Shown one piece after another: positions 1 through 5,313 of a stretch of 9,177 nt of DNA (the stretch's first letter is position 1; each line of letters opens with the position of its first letter). The DNA is taken from positions 1 to 9,177 of the forward strand of contig CALBTS010000299.1 in the NCBI GenBank assembly GCA_937968035.1, written 5' to 3'. Source of the stretch: an uncultured Methanomethylovorans sp. (GTDB lineage: Archaea; Halobacteriota; Methanosarcinia; Methanosarcinales; Methanosarcinaceae). The translations under genes and the position numbers were made by a program. The notes below the pieces were generated by a model. It was not told the DNA's origin. It searched no databases and saw only the letters and a list, made by a program, of their open reading frames with translations.

Positions 1-46
1 AGATCGTATTCGGTGACTGGAGTTCAGACGTGTGCTCTTCCGATCT
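1..46. other. Illumina sequencing adapter remnant (not genomic)
   Basis: Positions 13-46 match, base for base as I remember it, the 34-base Illumina multiplexing Read 2 primer site (begins GTGACTGGAG, ends CTCTTCCGATCT). Positions 1-4 (AGAT) fit the end of the P7 flow-cell sequence, and 5-12 (CGTATTCG) sit exactly where an 8-base i7 index would be. The order P7 tail, index, Read 2 site is that of a library molecule, so this is untrimmed adapter at a contig end. Genomic sequence starts at about 47. Confidence 0.97.
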
Positions 47-171
47 ATTTCAGATGCAGAAAGCTCTCTCACGATCTTTCCGTCTCTGATGAAAACATCC
101 ATCCTTTCCCCTTTGACCTCATTGAGGGGATCGAACACATAACCATTCTTTATTGCAATCGTTCCAGCCAT
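47..171 (-). CDS. fwdA: Formylmethanofuran dehydrogenase subunit A, N-terminal fragment
   Basis: Only the first 41 codons are present, starting at the ATG at 171-169 and running into the adapter at 47. The peptide begins MAGTIAIKNGYVFDPLNEVK and continues GERMDVFIRDGKIV, the typical start of FwdA/FmdA, an amidohydrolase-like subunit of about 570 residues. In the known complex this subunit holds the binuclear metal site that condenses formate with methanofuran after CO2 is reduced at the tungsten or molybdenum subunit. None of the metal ligands lie in this fragment. The start is supported by GGGAG eight bases upstream, and the gene follows the fwdF stop after two bases, so the two are co-transcribed and probably translationally linked. 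The truncation is a contig-end artefact, not a pseudogene. The F-then-A order recalls the fmdEFACDB order of Methanosarcina, so C, D and B may follow, but the metal type cannot be decided here. Confidence 0.88.
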
Positions 172-173
172 AT

Positions 174-1196
174 CTAACACTCCCTTCTCTCTAACCAGAT
201 GGCGTTCACGGGACAGATCATCACACATGCACCATCTGAGCCACAGACATCCTGATTGACAACCTTGACAGTACCATTCCTCACCTCAAGGATCTTCTTG
301 CTTTCCACTTCGTTGAGATAGCCGGCTGCAAGGTTCTTATTATCCTGAGCATTGACCGGGCACATGATAACACAGTTACCGCATCCAAGGCAGGCTTCTT
401 CATCGGTCATAAGCACAGAAGTGAGAGTGGGTCTCGGTGCCTTGACGTTAAGCAACTTTTTCTCGATGATGGCTTTCTTATCCACTTCGGGGATTATCTG
501 GGTCTTGGTTACAGTAATAGCATCCACGGGGCAGGCCATTTCACAGGCCCCGCAATAAATACATACATCTGCGCGCTGGGCCACCTTATCCACTCTCTCC
601 CCGGCTTCCCATTCTGGGTTAAAAAGCGCATTACATGGACATGTATCAACACATGAACGGCAGGCAGTACAGGTAGCCTCGTCTCTTACCCATGCCCCCG
701 CAAACGGTTTCTGTACAGTGATTGCATCGGCGGGACATACGGAGGCACACCATCCGCAATGTACACAGCATGAGTTATCTATCTTTGTTTCACCATCGAT
801 CTTCGCACTGCCATCAGATGCCAGCCACTGCCTGACCTCTATACATCCCTGCGGGCATATCTGCTCGCATAATCCGCAGTGGACACAGTTCTCATTGACA
901 GTTGTTGGTTTAAGCACAAAACTGAGATATGTGTTATCATTGATCGATTTGCCAGCCTGCCGCATTTCCAATGCACCTGTGGGACAGGTCTTGGCACATA
1001 TGCCACACATTATACAGCCTGAAGGATCATTCTCCAGGTAGTCCTTGTCAATAAGGCCCCTGGCAACAGCCCCCACGGAACCGATGGTGATGATTCCTTT
1101 CGGACATGCCATGACGCAAGTTCCACATCCTATGCACTTCTCCGGAAGATACATAAGTTGCTTGTCGTCTTTTGTTCCAAACATTACTTCATTCAT
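174..1196 (-). CDS. fwdF: Formylmethanofuran dehydrogenase polyferredoxin subunit F
   Basis: Polyferredoxin that passes electrons to the formylmethanofuran dehydrogenase catalytic core; cytoplasmic, part of the Fwd/Fmd complex. From the chosen start the protein has 340 residues, near the usual 350. It carries eight ferredoxin-type motifs in a row. Seven are complete CxxCxxCxxxCP: CIGCGTC, CIMCGIC, CVHCGLC, CVHCGWC, CTACRSC, CIYCGAC and CLGCGNC. The eighth, at residues 318-328, reads CGSDGACVMIC, with Asp321 where the second Cys is expected. I chose the ATG at 1196 (peptide MNEVMFGTKDD) because GGAG lies eight bases upstream and the family starts near here. The frame stays open to an ATG at 1292, but that start has no convincing ribosome-binding site. 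fwdA follows two bases downstream. The symbol could equally be fmdF, since metal type is set by other subunits. No fmdE is found upstream; the next gene there is divergent aroK. Confidence 0.93.
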   Translation of the reverse strand: MNEVMFGTKDDKQLMYLPEKCIGCGTCVMACPKGIITIGSVGAVARGLIDKDYLENDPSGCIMCGICAKTCPTGALEMRQAGKSINDNTYLSFVLKPTTVNENCVHCGLCEQICPQGCIEVRQWLASDGSAKIDGETKIDNSCCVHCGWCASVCPADAITVQKPFAGAWVRDEATCTACRSCVDTCPCNALFNPEWEAGERVDKVAQRADVCIYCGACEMACPVDAITVTKTQIIPEVDKKAIIEKKLLNVKAPRPTLTSVLMTDEEACLGCGNCVIMCPVNAQDNKNLAAGYLNEVESKKILEVRNGTVKVVNQDVCGSDGACVMICPVNAIWLERREC

Positions 1197-1269
1197 CTGA
1201 TCTACTCCGTAATCCTGCCTATAGCATGCATTGTAAATTGAAGGTCCAATGCAATAAGAATCCCTTCCT

Positions 1270-1440
1270 CTAAAGGCACCTGTTACAAACATCTCTGTTC
1301 TGGAACTGACGATCCATTATCGTGGCCATTCTGGCAACATGCCTGAACTCATCTGGCCGGATATCAGTACAGAATGCATCCCGTCTGTCTGCTAAGGCAT
1401 ATTCTGCCCGTTGATGCCAACAGTAGTGTAATAAATACAA
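1270..1440 (-). CDS. Doubtful small ORF, 56 codons, upstream of fwdF
   Basis: Reading from a TTG at 1440, with GGAG three bases before it, gives an open frame of 56 codons ending at a TAG at 1272-1270. The same frame is open without a start codon back to a TAA near 1505. The peptide is rich in Arg and Cys (HQRAEYALADRRDAFCTDIR is its middle part; it ends VCNRCL) and looks more protein-like than most shadow frames. I do not recognise it. The frame of fwdF, one base out of phase, is also open over 1197-1292, so a remnant gene or a frameshift is possible. A chance open frame in a leader is equally plausible, since 75 open codons are not rare by chance. The unusual start and the lack of any known relative keep confidence low. 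Confidence 0.22.
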   Translation of the reverse strand: MYLLHYCWHQRAEYALADRRDAFCTDIRPDEFRHVARMATIMDRQFQNRDVCNRCL

Positions 1441-1501
1441 TAGCTCCAGTTCTTGACATATTATACTACCTGAGGTCGCTATTATAGTAACATGTATCTG
1501 T

Positions 1502-1511
1502 TATAAAATTA
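1502..1511 (-). promoter_or_regulatory. Putative TATA box for the fwdFA operon
   Basis: Read on the minus strand this is AATTTTATAA, a good match to an archaeal TATA box. Initiation about 25 bases downstream would fall near 1480 and give a leader of roughly 280 bases before the fwdF ATG at 1196. A second TATA-like sequence (TAGTATAATATG) lies at about 1468-1457 on the same strand and would shorten the leader. Which is used cannot be decided from sequence. Confidence 0.35.
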
Positions 1512-1544
1512 TCGTTCTAATTTACAAGCGGCAACAACTGGTTA

Positions 1545-1582
1545 TTAAATATGCTCATTGTTCGGACCACATTTTAAATATG
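1545..1582 (+). promoter_or_regulatory. Tandem TATA-like boxes for the aroK operon
   Basis: The 9-mer TTAAATATG occurs at 1545-1553 and again at 1574-1582, 29 bases apart. Either could act as TATA box. The second would start transcription near 1604, about 45 bases before the aroK ATG; the first near 1575. A small dyad, CTACC-CACT-GGTAG (1593-1606), sits where the start from the second box would fall and could be an operator or a 5'-end hairpin. Confidence 0.42.
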
Positions 1583-1647
1583 ATCGTGTATACTACCCAC
1601 TGGTAGAACAATTAAAGGAAAAAGACTGTACAAAAAATAGAGGTGTT

Positions 1648-2538
1648 ATGACCTATACAGGACATGCATATGCTCTTGGAGCAGGTACTATAGTAAATGC
1701 GATCTCCACCTGGAAAGGCGCGGCTTTTGCAGTGGACCTAAAGACCTTTGCCGACGTGGAACTAAATAGTGGCTTGGGAAAAATTTCAGGAACTATTGAA
1801 GGTCAGCCTGAAGCAGATACACGGCTTATAGAAAGAACTGTAGAACTGGTAATGCAGTACTTCGATGTCCAGATGCAAGGTTCAGTAAGAACAAGAAGTG
1901 AAATACCTCTTGCCAGCGGATTGAAAAGCAGCAGTGCAGCTGCTAACGCCACGGTCCTTGCCACACTGGATGCACTCGCCGAAGAAATGGAACCTATTGA
2001 TGCCGTAAAACTGGGCGTGCAAGCTGCTTTGGATGTGGGTGTCAGCATCACTGGTGCCTTTGATGATGCATGTGCTTCTTTTTTTGGAGGGGTAGTGGTT
2101 ACGGATAACAAACTTAAAGAACTGGAGCGCAGGGAAAAGAAGGAAAAGGATGTTATCATCTTTGCACCTGACAGAAAAGCCTTCAGCTCAGCTACCAATG
2201 TATCTCGTTCACGATTGATCGCTCCGTGGGTAGATATGGCCTATATGCTAGCCCTGGAGGGAAACTATGAAGAGGCAATGACCCTTAATGGATTTCTTTA
2301 TTGCAGTGCTCTGGGCTTTGATACAGAACCAATGATGCTGGCTCTGGAAGCCGGAGTTAAAGGCGTTACACTTTCAGGCACTGGACCATCTTATGTTGCA
2401 CTTGTGGACAATGTGTCCTGTTCAAAACTAAAGGAAAGCTGGTCCCAGCTGGGAATAAGCGGAAGCCTGATAAGCACTAAGATATATAATAAAGAGGCAA
2501 AAAAACTTGCTGCCGGGAGTAATAATGAGCTCACTTGA
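1648..2538 (+). CDS. aroK: Archaeal (GHMP-type) shikimate kinase
   Basis: Phosphorylates shikimate to shikimate 3-phosphate with ATP in the pathway to chorismate. This is the archaeal enzyme of the GHMP kinase superfamily, unrelated to bacterial AroK/AroL. From the ATG at 1648 it has 296 residues, normal for the family. The start peptide MTYTGHAYALGAGTIVNAIS is typical. The ATP-binding GHMP motif is at residues 87-98 (PLASGLKSSSAA), a conserved ITGAFDDACASFFGG segment follows in the middle, and the C-terminal glycine motif GVTLSGTGPSYVAL begins at residue 239. The frame extends up to a TTG at 1558, but I prefer 1648 because GAGGTG lies directly upstream (1640-1645), a TATA-like box falls inside the extension, and the extra 30 residues are not family-like. 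Its end overlaps aroQ by 14 bases, so it is the first gene of an aroK-aroQ-purE operon. Confidence 0.93.
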   Translation: MTYTGHAYALGAGTIVNAISTWKGAAFAVDLKTFADVELNSGLGKISGTIEGQPEADTRLIERTVELVMQYFDVQMQGSVRTRSEIPLASGLKSSSAAANATVLATLDALAEEMEPIDAVKLGVQAALDVGVSITGAFDDACASFFGGVVVTDNKLKELERREKKEKDVIIFAPDRKAFSSATNVSRSRLIAPWVDMAYMLALEGNYEEAMTLNGFLYCSALGFDTEPMMLALEAGVKGVTLSGTGPSYVALVDNVSCSKLKESWSQLGISGSLISTKIYNKEAKKLAAGSNNELT

Positions 2539-2812
2539 AGAAGTACGTGCTGAGATCCAACGTATTGACAGGAACATAGTTGATCTTATCAAGAAACGTA
2601 CAGAACTTTCGGAAAAAGTACTTGAGTCAAAGAGGAAGTCAGGTCTGCCGATCAATGACGAGGCCCAGAACAAAGTTGTCCTTGAGAGGGCAGTAGACAA
2701 TGCTATAGAATTCAATCTTGATACAAATCCTGTGAGATCGATATTCAAGATACTTATTGAAATGAGCATAGAACACCAGCAGGAGCTTAGCGGAAAGGGT
2801 AAATTCCCCTGA
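2525..2812 (+). CDS. aroQ: Chorismate mutase, AroQ type
   Basis: Small all-helical chorismate mutase of 95 residues that converts chorismate to prephenate for Phe and Tyr synthesis; the family works as a dimer. Aligned by eye to the E. coli P-protein mutase domain with a constant offset of three, it keeps Arg8 (R11), Arg25 (R28), Lys36 (K39), Asp45 (D48), Ser81 (S84) and Gln85 (Q88). Two positions differ: Gln48 for R51 and Asn49 for E52 (segment [14 protein letters not shown]). There is no fused prephenate dehydratase or dehydrogenase. The ATG at 2525 has GGGAG five bases upstream at 2515-2519 and overlaps the end of aroK by 14 bases, which points to translational coupling. The upstream TTG at 2507 in the same frame is not needed. 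Since shikimate kinase precedes it, the assignment to aromatic synthesis is secure, although activity with the two changed residues is not proven. Confidence 0.9.
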   Translation: MSSLEEVRAEIQRIDRNIVDLIKKRTELSEKVLESKRKSGLPINDEAQNKVVLERAVDNAIEFNLDTNPVRSIFKILIEMSIEHQQELSGKGKFP

Positions 2813-2823
2813 GGAAGTATATA

Positions 2824-3216
2824 ATGGTAGACATAGCAGTCATAATGGGATCTGAATCAGATCGTGCCATAGCCAATCGTGTAACAGGAGTACTGGACGA
2901 GAGCAAGTACGTTTATGACATACAGGTGATCTCAGCACATCGCAATCCTGATACACTTGATGAATACATTGCAGGAAGCAGTGCAAAGGTATTTATTGCA
3001 ATTGCAGGCCTCTCTGCCGCATTACCGGGAGTTATTGCGTCGAAAACAAAAAAACCGGTAATAGGAGTTCCAGTAAGTGCAAAAATGATGGGACTGGACG
3101 CATTATTATCCATTGCTCAGATGCCTCCAGGTGTGCCTGTAGCCAGCGTGGGTATTGACAATGGTGCAAATGCAGCACATCTTGCCATAAGGATACTTGA
3201 CCTGCTAAGCAGTTAA
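2824..3216 (+). CDS. purE: PurE-type AIR carboxylase / N5-CAIR mutase, short archaeal form
   Basis: Forms carboxyaminoimidazole ribonucleotide (CAIR) in purine synthesis. PurE proteins do this either from N5-CAIR (class I mutase) or directly from AIR and CO2 (class II); the class is not certain here. The protein has 130 residues, shorter than the usual 160 or so, because it ends soon after [12 protein letters not shown] and lacks the C-terminal helices. Seen motifs are the phosphate-binding MGSESD (8-13), SAHRNP (37-42) with the catalytic-type His39, [12 protein letters not shown] (59-70) and [16 protein letters not shown]. In E. coli-type enzymes the ALPG segment reads AHLPG, so the second active-site His is Ala66 here. 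No purK is visible nearby. The gene begins 11 bases after the aroQ stop, with GAGG at 2811-2814 overlapping that stop, so it is the third gene of the operon. The link with aromatic synthesis appears to be one of expression only. Confidence 0.88.
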   Translation: MVDIAVIMGSESDRAIANRVTGVLDESKYVYDIQVISAHRNPDTLDEYIAGSSAKVFIAIAGLSAALPGVIASKTKKPVIGVPVSAKMMGLDALLSIAQMPPGVPVASVGIDNGANAAHLAIRILDLLSS

Positions 3217-3221
3217 AAAAA
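3215..3221 (-). terminator. Oligo-T terminator for the response regulator
   Basis: On the minus strand a run of seven T lies 14 bases past the response-regulator stop codon, overlapping the purE stop. Archaeal RNA polymerase terminates at such T-runs without needing a hairpin. I see no matching T-run on the plus strand just after purE. Confidence 0.4.
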
Positions 3222-3235
3222 TATTCAGTGGCTGA

Positions 3236-4096
3236 TCAGTCTTGCTTGCTGAATCTGAAAATACATTCCTCGTCGCCGTTACCCATAGTTGAAAGTACTT
3301 CCACATCCATTTCATAATCTATTCTTTCAGCCAGTCTTGCAAAAGCACCTCTTGTAAGATTACACAGGACGGGATTTAACTGTGCTTCCTGAGCACCCCA
3401 GGGACACCTGGTTCCTTTTAAGTAAAACGAATTATGATTTTCTGCATTGGGTTTTGATTCAAAACTGCCTCCAAGCTGGTTCATCAGCATGCAGCAAGCA
3501 TCCCCAAGAGGATTATCTTTACTGTTAATACCCTCATACCCCATTAAACCCTCTAACATTGATTCCACGACCATATTTGTCATCTGGTGAATGATCATGT
3601 TCTTCTGTTCTAATGGAATGGTTTTAAAAAGAGTGGGGATTATCCTTGTAAGCACAGATCTGACACGGTTCTGCATCTCAAGTTTGTCCTTTTCCTGTTG
3701 CAAACTGTTATGCAGATGTTTAATTCTAAGAAGTGACCTGATCCTTGCAGTTAGTTCCACTTTATCCACTGGTTTTATAAGAAAATCATCCGCTCCGGCC
3801 TCTACACCCCTTATCCGGTCTTCTCTGTTAGAGAGCGCTGTCACCATAACTACCGGCAAGAGCTGAGTGCCTTCAGCAGACCTGATAAGCTTACATACAT
3901 CATAGCCATTCATTTCCGGCATCATTACATCAAGAAGTAAAATGTCCGGCTTTTCTTCATTTACCTTTGCAAGTGCTTCTTTGCCATTAGAAGCCGAAAC
4001 TGTCATGTATTCAGAGCCCAAATATGCCTGCAAAAGTTCCACGTTCATGGGCTCATCATCTACTATAAGCACTTTAGGTTTTGGTTCATCTGGCAT
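3236..4096 (-). CDS. Response regulator with methanogen-type output domain
   Basis: Cytoplasmic signalling protein of 286 residues. Residues 7-125 form a complete CheY-like receiver: acidic pair Asp13-Asp14, phospho-acceptor Asp56 in LLLDVMMPEMNG, Thr86 in VVMVTAL, and Lys108 in FLIKPVD. A polar helical linker (about 125-150, KHLHNSLQQEKDKLEMQN) probably forms a coiled coil. The remaining 140 residues are not a helix-turn-helix. They carry a Cys-Cys pair (201-202), RCPWG (Cys231) and NPVLCNL (Cys245), which I take to be the output domain known from Methanosarcinales regulators (Pfam MetOD1, assigned from memory). That domain suggests protein-protein, redox or ligand signalling rather than DNA binding. 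I chose the ATG at 4096 because GGGGTGA lies just upstream; a GTG at 4105 in frame is possible. It lies downstream of the KaiC-like ATPase on the same strand, with no clear promoter of its own, so the two are probably co-transcribed. No histidine kinase is seen in the window. Confidence 0.85.
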   Translation of the reverse strand: MPDEPKPKVLIVDDEPMNVELLQAYLGSEYMTVSASNGKEALAKVNEEKPDILLLDVMMPEMNGYDVCKLIRSAEGTQLLPVVMVTALSNREDRIRGVEAGADDFLIKPVDKVELTARIRSLLRIKHLHNSLQQEKDKLEMQNRVRSVLTRIIPTLFKTIPLEQKNMIIHQMTNMVVESMLEGLMGYEGINSKDNPLGDACCMLMNQLGGSFESKPNAENHNSFYLKGTRCPWGAQEAQLNPVLCNLTRGAFARLAERIDYEMDVEVLSTMGNGDEECIFRFSKQD

Positions 4097-4205
4097 ATTA
4101 TTCACCCCATATCGATAGATTCTGCTGCCTTCTATACATCTTCAATGAGATGCTGATCCACGTGTACCTTGAAAGAAGCTGGTCACTCCATTGCAATGAT
4201 AATGC

Positions 4206-4250
4206 TGTGTGGTACAGGGACCATATCTTGGAACTCATTGATACCACACA
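4206..4250. repeat. Perfect 9-bp inverted repeat after the KaiC-like gene
   Basis: TGTGTGGTA at 4206-4214 is matched exactly by TACCACACA at 4242-4250, with 27 bases between. On the minus strand the pair begins two bases after the stop codon of the KaiC-like gene and lies in the 156-base gap before the response regulator. The inner part can form a further small stem (CCA-TATCT-TGG, 4220-4230). It could be an RNA structure that adjusts expression of the downstream gene or protects the upstream message, or a binding site. There is no T-run after it, so a classic terminator is unlikely. Confidence 0.5.
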
Positions 4251-4252
4251 CC

Positions 4253-5071
4253 TTAACCCACATCTACAAGCTTACCTTTGGAGCCCTTTAACTGGATTCC
4301 TGTCGCAGTGATATCAAATAAGATAAAGTCCAATGATATCGACGTACTACGCATCTTCGGGATACTAAGGAAACGTTCCATTTTTCCTGTATATGGGTTT
4401 TCCTTCACGAACAATTTTATAGCCCCATGGGTCGAGTAATCAGCTATCTGATGAGTTAACTGGTATGCAGCATCGTCCATTACATATACTACAGTGATCT
4501 GCTTAGCGGATAGTACACGATTGAGAGTGTCGAACTTATCCCTGAACTGCTTGATGTCAAGACCAAAGGCAAGAACTCCAACATTGTCGACAACTACCAC
4601 TTTGGCATCATCCGGAATTAGTTTTACCACATCGACAAGGTCCATCGTACCAATATTGAAACCCACCTGATCATGCCTGAAAGATCTGTCCAGTTCACAT
4701 TCTTCAATAAGATCGATCTCAGTGTTGTTGAACCCATCTACAATATGAGCAGCTCTGGCCACTGCTCCTGCCCTTATTTCCAGGACCTGCTTGATACTAA
4801 GAAGGCCATTTTCCAGAAAAGGCTCCAGTTTTAAGCCAAGCATCCCTGCTTGCTCCAGGAGATCCTCGGGCGACTCTTCAGTTGCTATAAGCACACATTT
4901 CTTACCATCCGAACAGGATTGGTACAACAGATGGAGTCCAAATATAGTCTTACCGGTACCCGGAACACCTGTTAAAAGTATCCCTTTTCCTTGTGGGTAG
5001 CCTCCACCTATTTTTTTGTCAAGGTTTTCTATGCCTGTGGGGACGCGTTCCATTCTATCACTGGGTTCCAT
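4253..5071 (-). CDS. KaiC-like (RecA-superfamily) ATPase, single domain
   Basis: Protein of 272 residues with one KaiC/RadA-type ATPase domain; cyanobacterial KaiC has two. The opening ERVPTGIENLDKKIGGGYPQG is the usual KaiC-like start. Walker A is GVPGTGKT at 35-42, the paired catalytic glutamates are Glu65-Glu66 in IATEESPEDL, and the Walker B strand is KVVVVDN ending at Asp162. The C-terminal part (FVKENPYTGKMERFLSIPKM) fits the family. No KaiA or KaiB partners are present, so a clock function should not be assumed. In archaea such proteins are thought to act as signalling hubs with response regulators and kinases, and here a response regulator follows on the same strand. The ATG at 5071 has no Shine-Dalgarno sequence, but lies about 18 bases after the expected transcription start from the TATA box at 5111-5119. 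An ATG at 5053 (MERVPTG) is an alternative start, with a weak AGTGAT ahead of it. Confidence 0.87.
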   Translation of the reverse strand: MEPSDRMERVPTGIENLDKKIGGGYPQGKGILLTGVPGTGKTIFGLHLLYQSCSDGKKCVLIATEESPEDLLEQAGMLGLKLEPFLENGLLSIKQVLEIRAGAVARAAHIVDGFNNTEIDLIEECELDRSFRHDQVGFNIGTMDLVDVVKLIPDDAKVVVVDNVGVLAFGLDIKQFRDKFDTLNRVLSAKQITVVYVMDDAAYQLTHQIADYSTHGAIKLFVKENPYTGKMERFLSIPKMRSTSISLDFILFDITATGIQLKGSKGKLVDVG

Positions 5072-5110
5072 ATTAGAGATTAATTATAGTTTGTTTATTA
5101 TAATTAGAGG

Positions 5111-5119
5111 TATATATAG
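5111..5119 (-). promoter_or_regulatory. TATA box for the KaiC-like/response regulator unit
   Basis: On the minus strand CTATATATA is a strong archaeal TATA box about 40 bases before the ATG at 5071. Initiation near 5090 would leave a leader of under 20 bases, consistent with the missing ribosome-binding site. The dyad at 5123-5143 lies three bases upstream of it, over the place where TFB would bind. Confidence 0.5.
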
Positions 5120-5122
5120 ATG

Positions 5123-5143
5123 GCTATTCCAGCAGAGAATAGC
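5123..5143. promoter_or_regulatory. Dyad operator candidate beside the TATA box
   Basis: GCTATTC (5123-5129) and GAATAGC (5137-5143) form a perfect 7-bp inverted repeat around a 7-base spacer, 21 bases in all, or two turns of DNA. This is the usual size and shape of a site for a dimeric helix-turn-helix regulator. Its position abutting the minus-strand TATA box suggests control of the KaiC-like gene. It is upstream of the likely korA start as well, so it might serve both. Confidence 0.42.
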
Positions 5144-5188
5144 TGAGAAGAAAGATCGAAGCATCGCCGGTAAAAATTATGGGTAAAT

Positions 5189-5205
5189 GATATAAGCGGA
5201 TATCC
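5189..5205 (+). promoter_or_regulatory. Putative korA promoter with palindrome
   Basis: GATATAAG at about 5189-5196 is a TATA-like box on the plus strand. The 8-bp palindrome GGATATCC follows at 5198-5205, between the box and the expected start near 5218, where a bound repressor would block initiation. This would give korA a leader of about 95 bases. The rest of the 5072-5313 gap holds no gene that I can support. Confidence 0.3.
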
Positions 5206-5313
5206 TCAATATTATTATGATAACCGGATGCGCTGATTTTGAATTTGCATCTTTGATCCCATGTGTTCATCGCAAACATCAGAGGATACATTTAGCTTTA
5301 AAGGGGGAAGTAA

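Larger units (their letters stand above)
1197..1647. promoter_or_regulatory. Divergent intergenic region between fwdF and aroK
   Basis: This 451-base stretch separates two divergently read operons. The part from about 1430 to 1600 is AT-rich and holds TATA-like sequences for both strands. The part from 1197 to about 1430 is of ordinary composition and would be a long 5' leader for fwdF if transcription starts near 1480; it also holds the doubtful 56-codon frame at 1270-1440. I see no tRNA, riboswitch of a known class, or mobile element in it. Confidence 0.6.

Noticed and set aside
47..171. fwdA as a pseudogene or broken gene
   Set aside because: The break coincides exactly with the junction to sequencing adapter, so it is a contig end.
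1197..1292. fwdF starting 32 codons earlier at the ATG at 1292
   Set aside because: No ribosome-binding site precedes it, whereas the ATG at 1196 has GGAG at good spacing and matches the usual N-terminus of the family. The open frame is kept only as a finding.
1558..1647. aroK starting at the TTG at 1558
   Set aside because: The extension contains a TATA-like box and is not family-like, while the ATG at 1648 has GAGGTG directly upstream.
4180..4261. 26-codon minus-strand frame starting ATGTGGGTTAAG, overlapping the stop of the KaiC-like gene
   Set aside because: Too short, no ribosome-binding site, and it covers the inverted repeat, which explains the sequence better.
4081..4311. 76-codon plus-strand frame between the signalling genes
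   Set aside because: It overlaps both neighbouring genes in antisense, shows no known domain and has no ribosome-binding site of note.
4253..5071. A circadian-clock KaiC
   Set aside because: There is only one ATPase domain and no kaiA or kaiB nearby; archaeal KaiC-like proteins are broad signalling ATPases, so a clock role is not supported.
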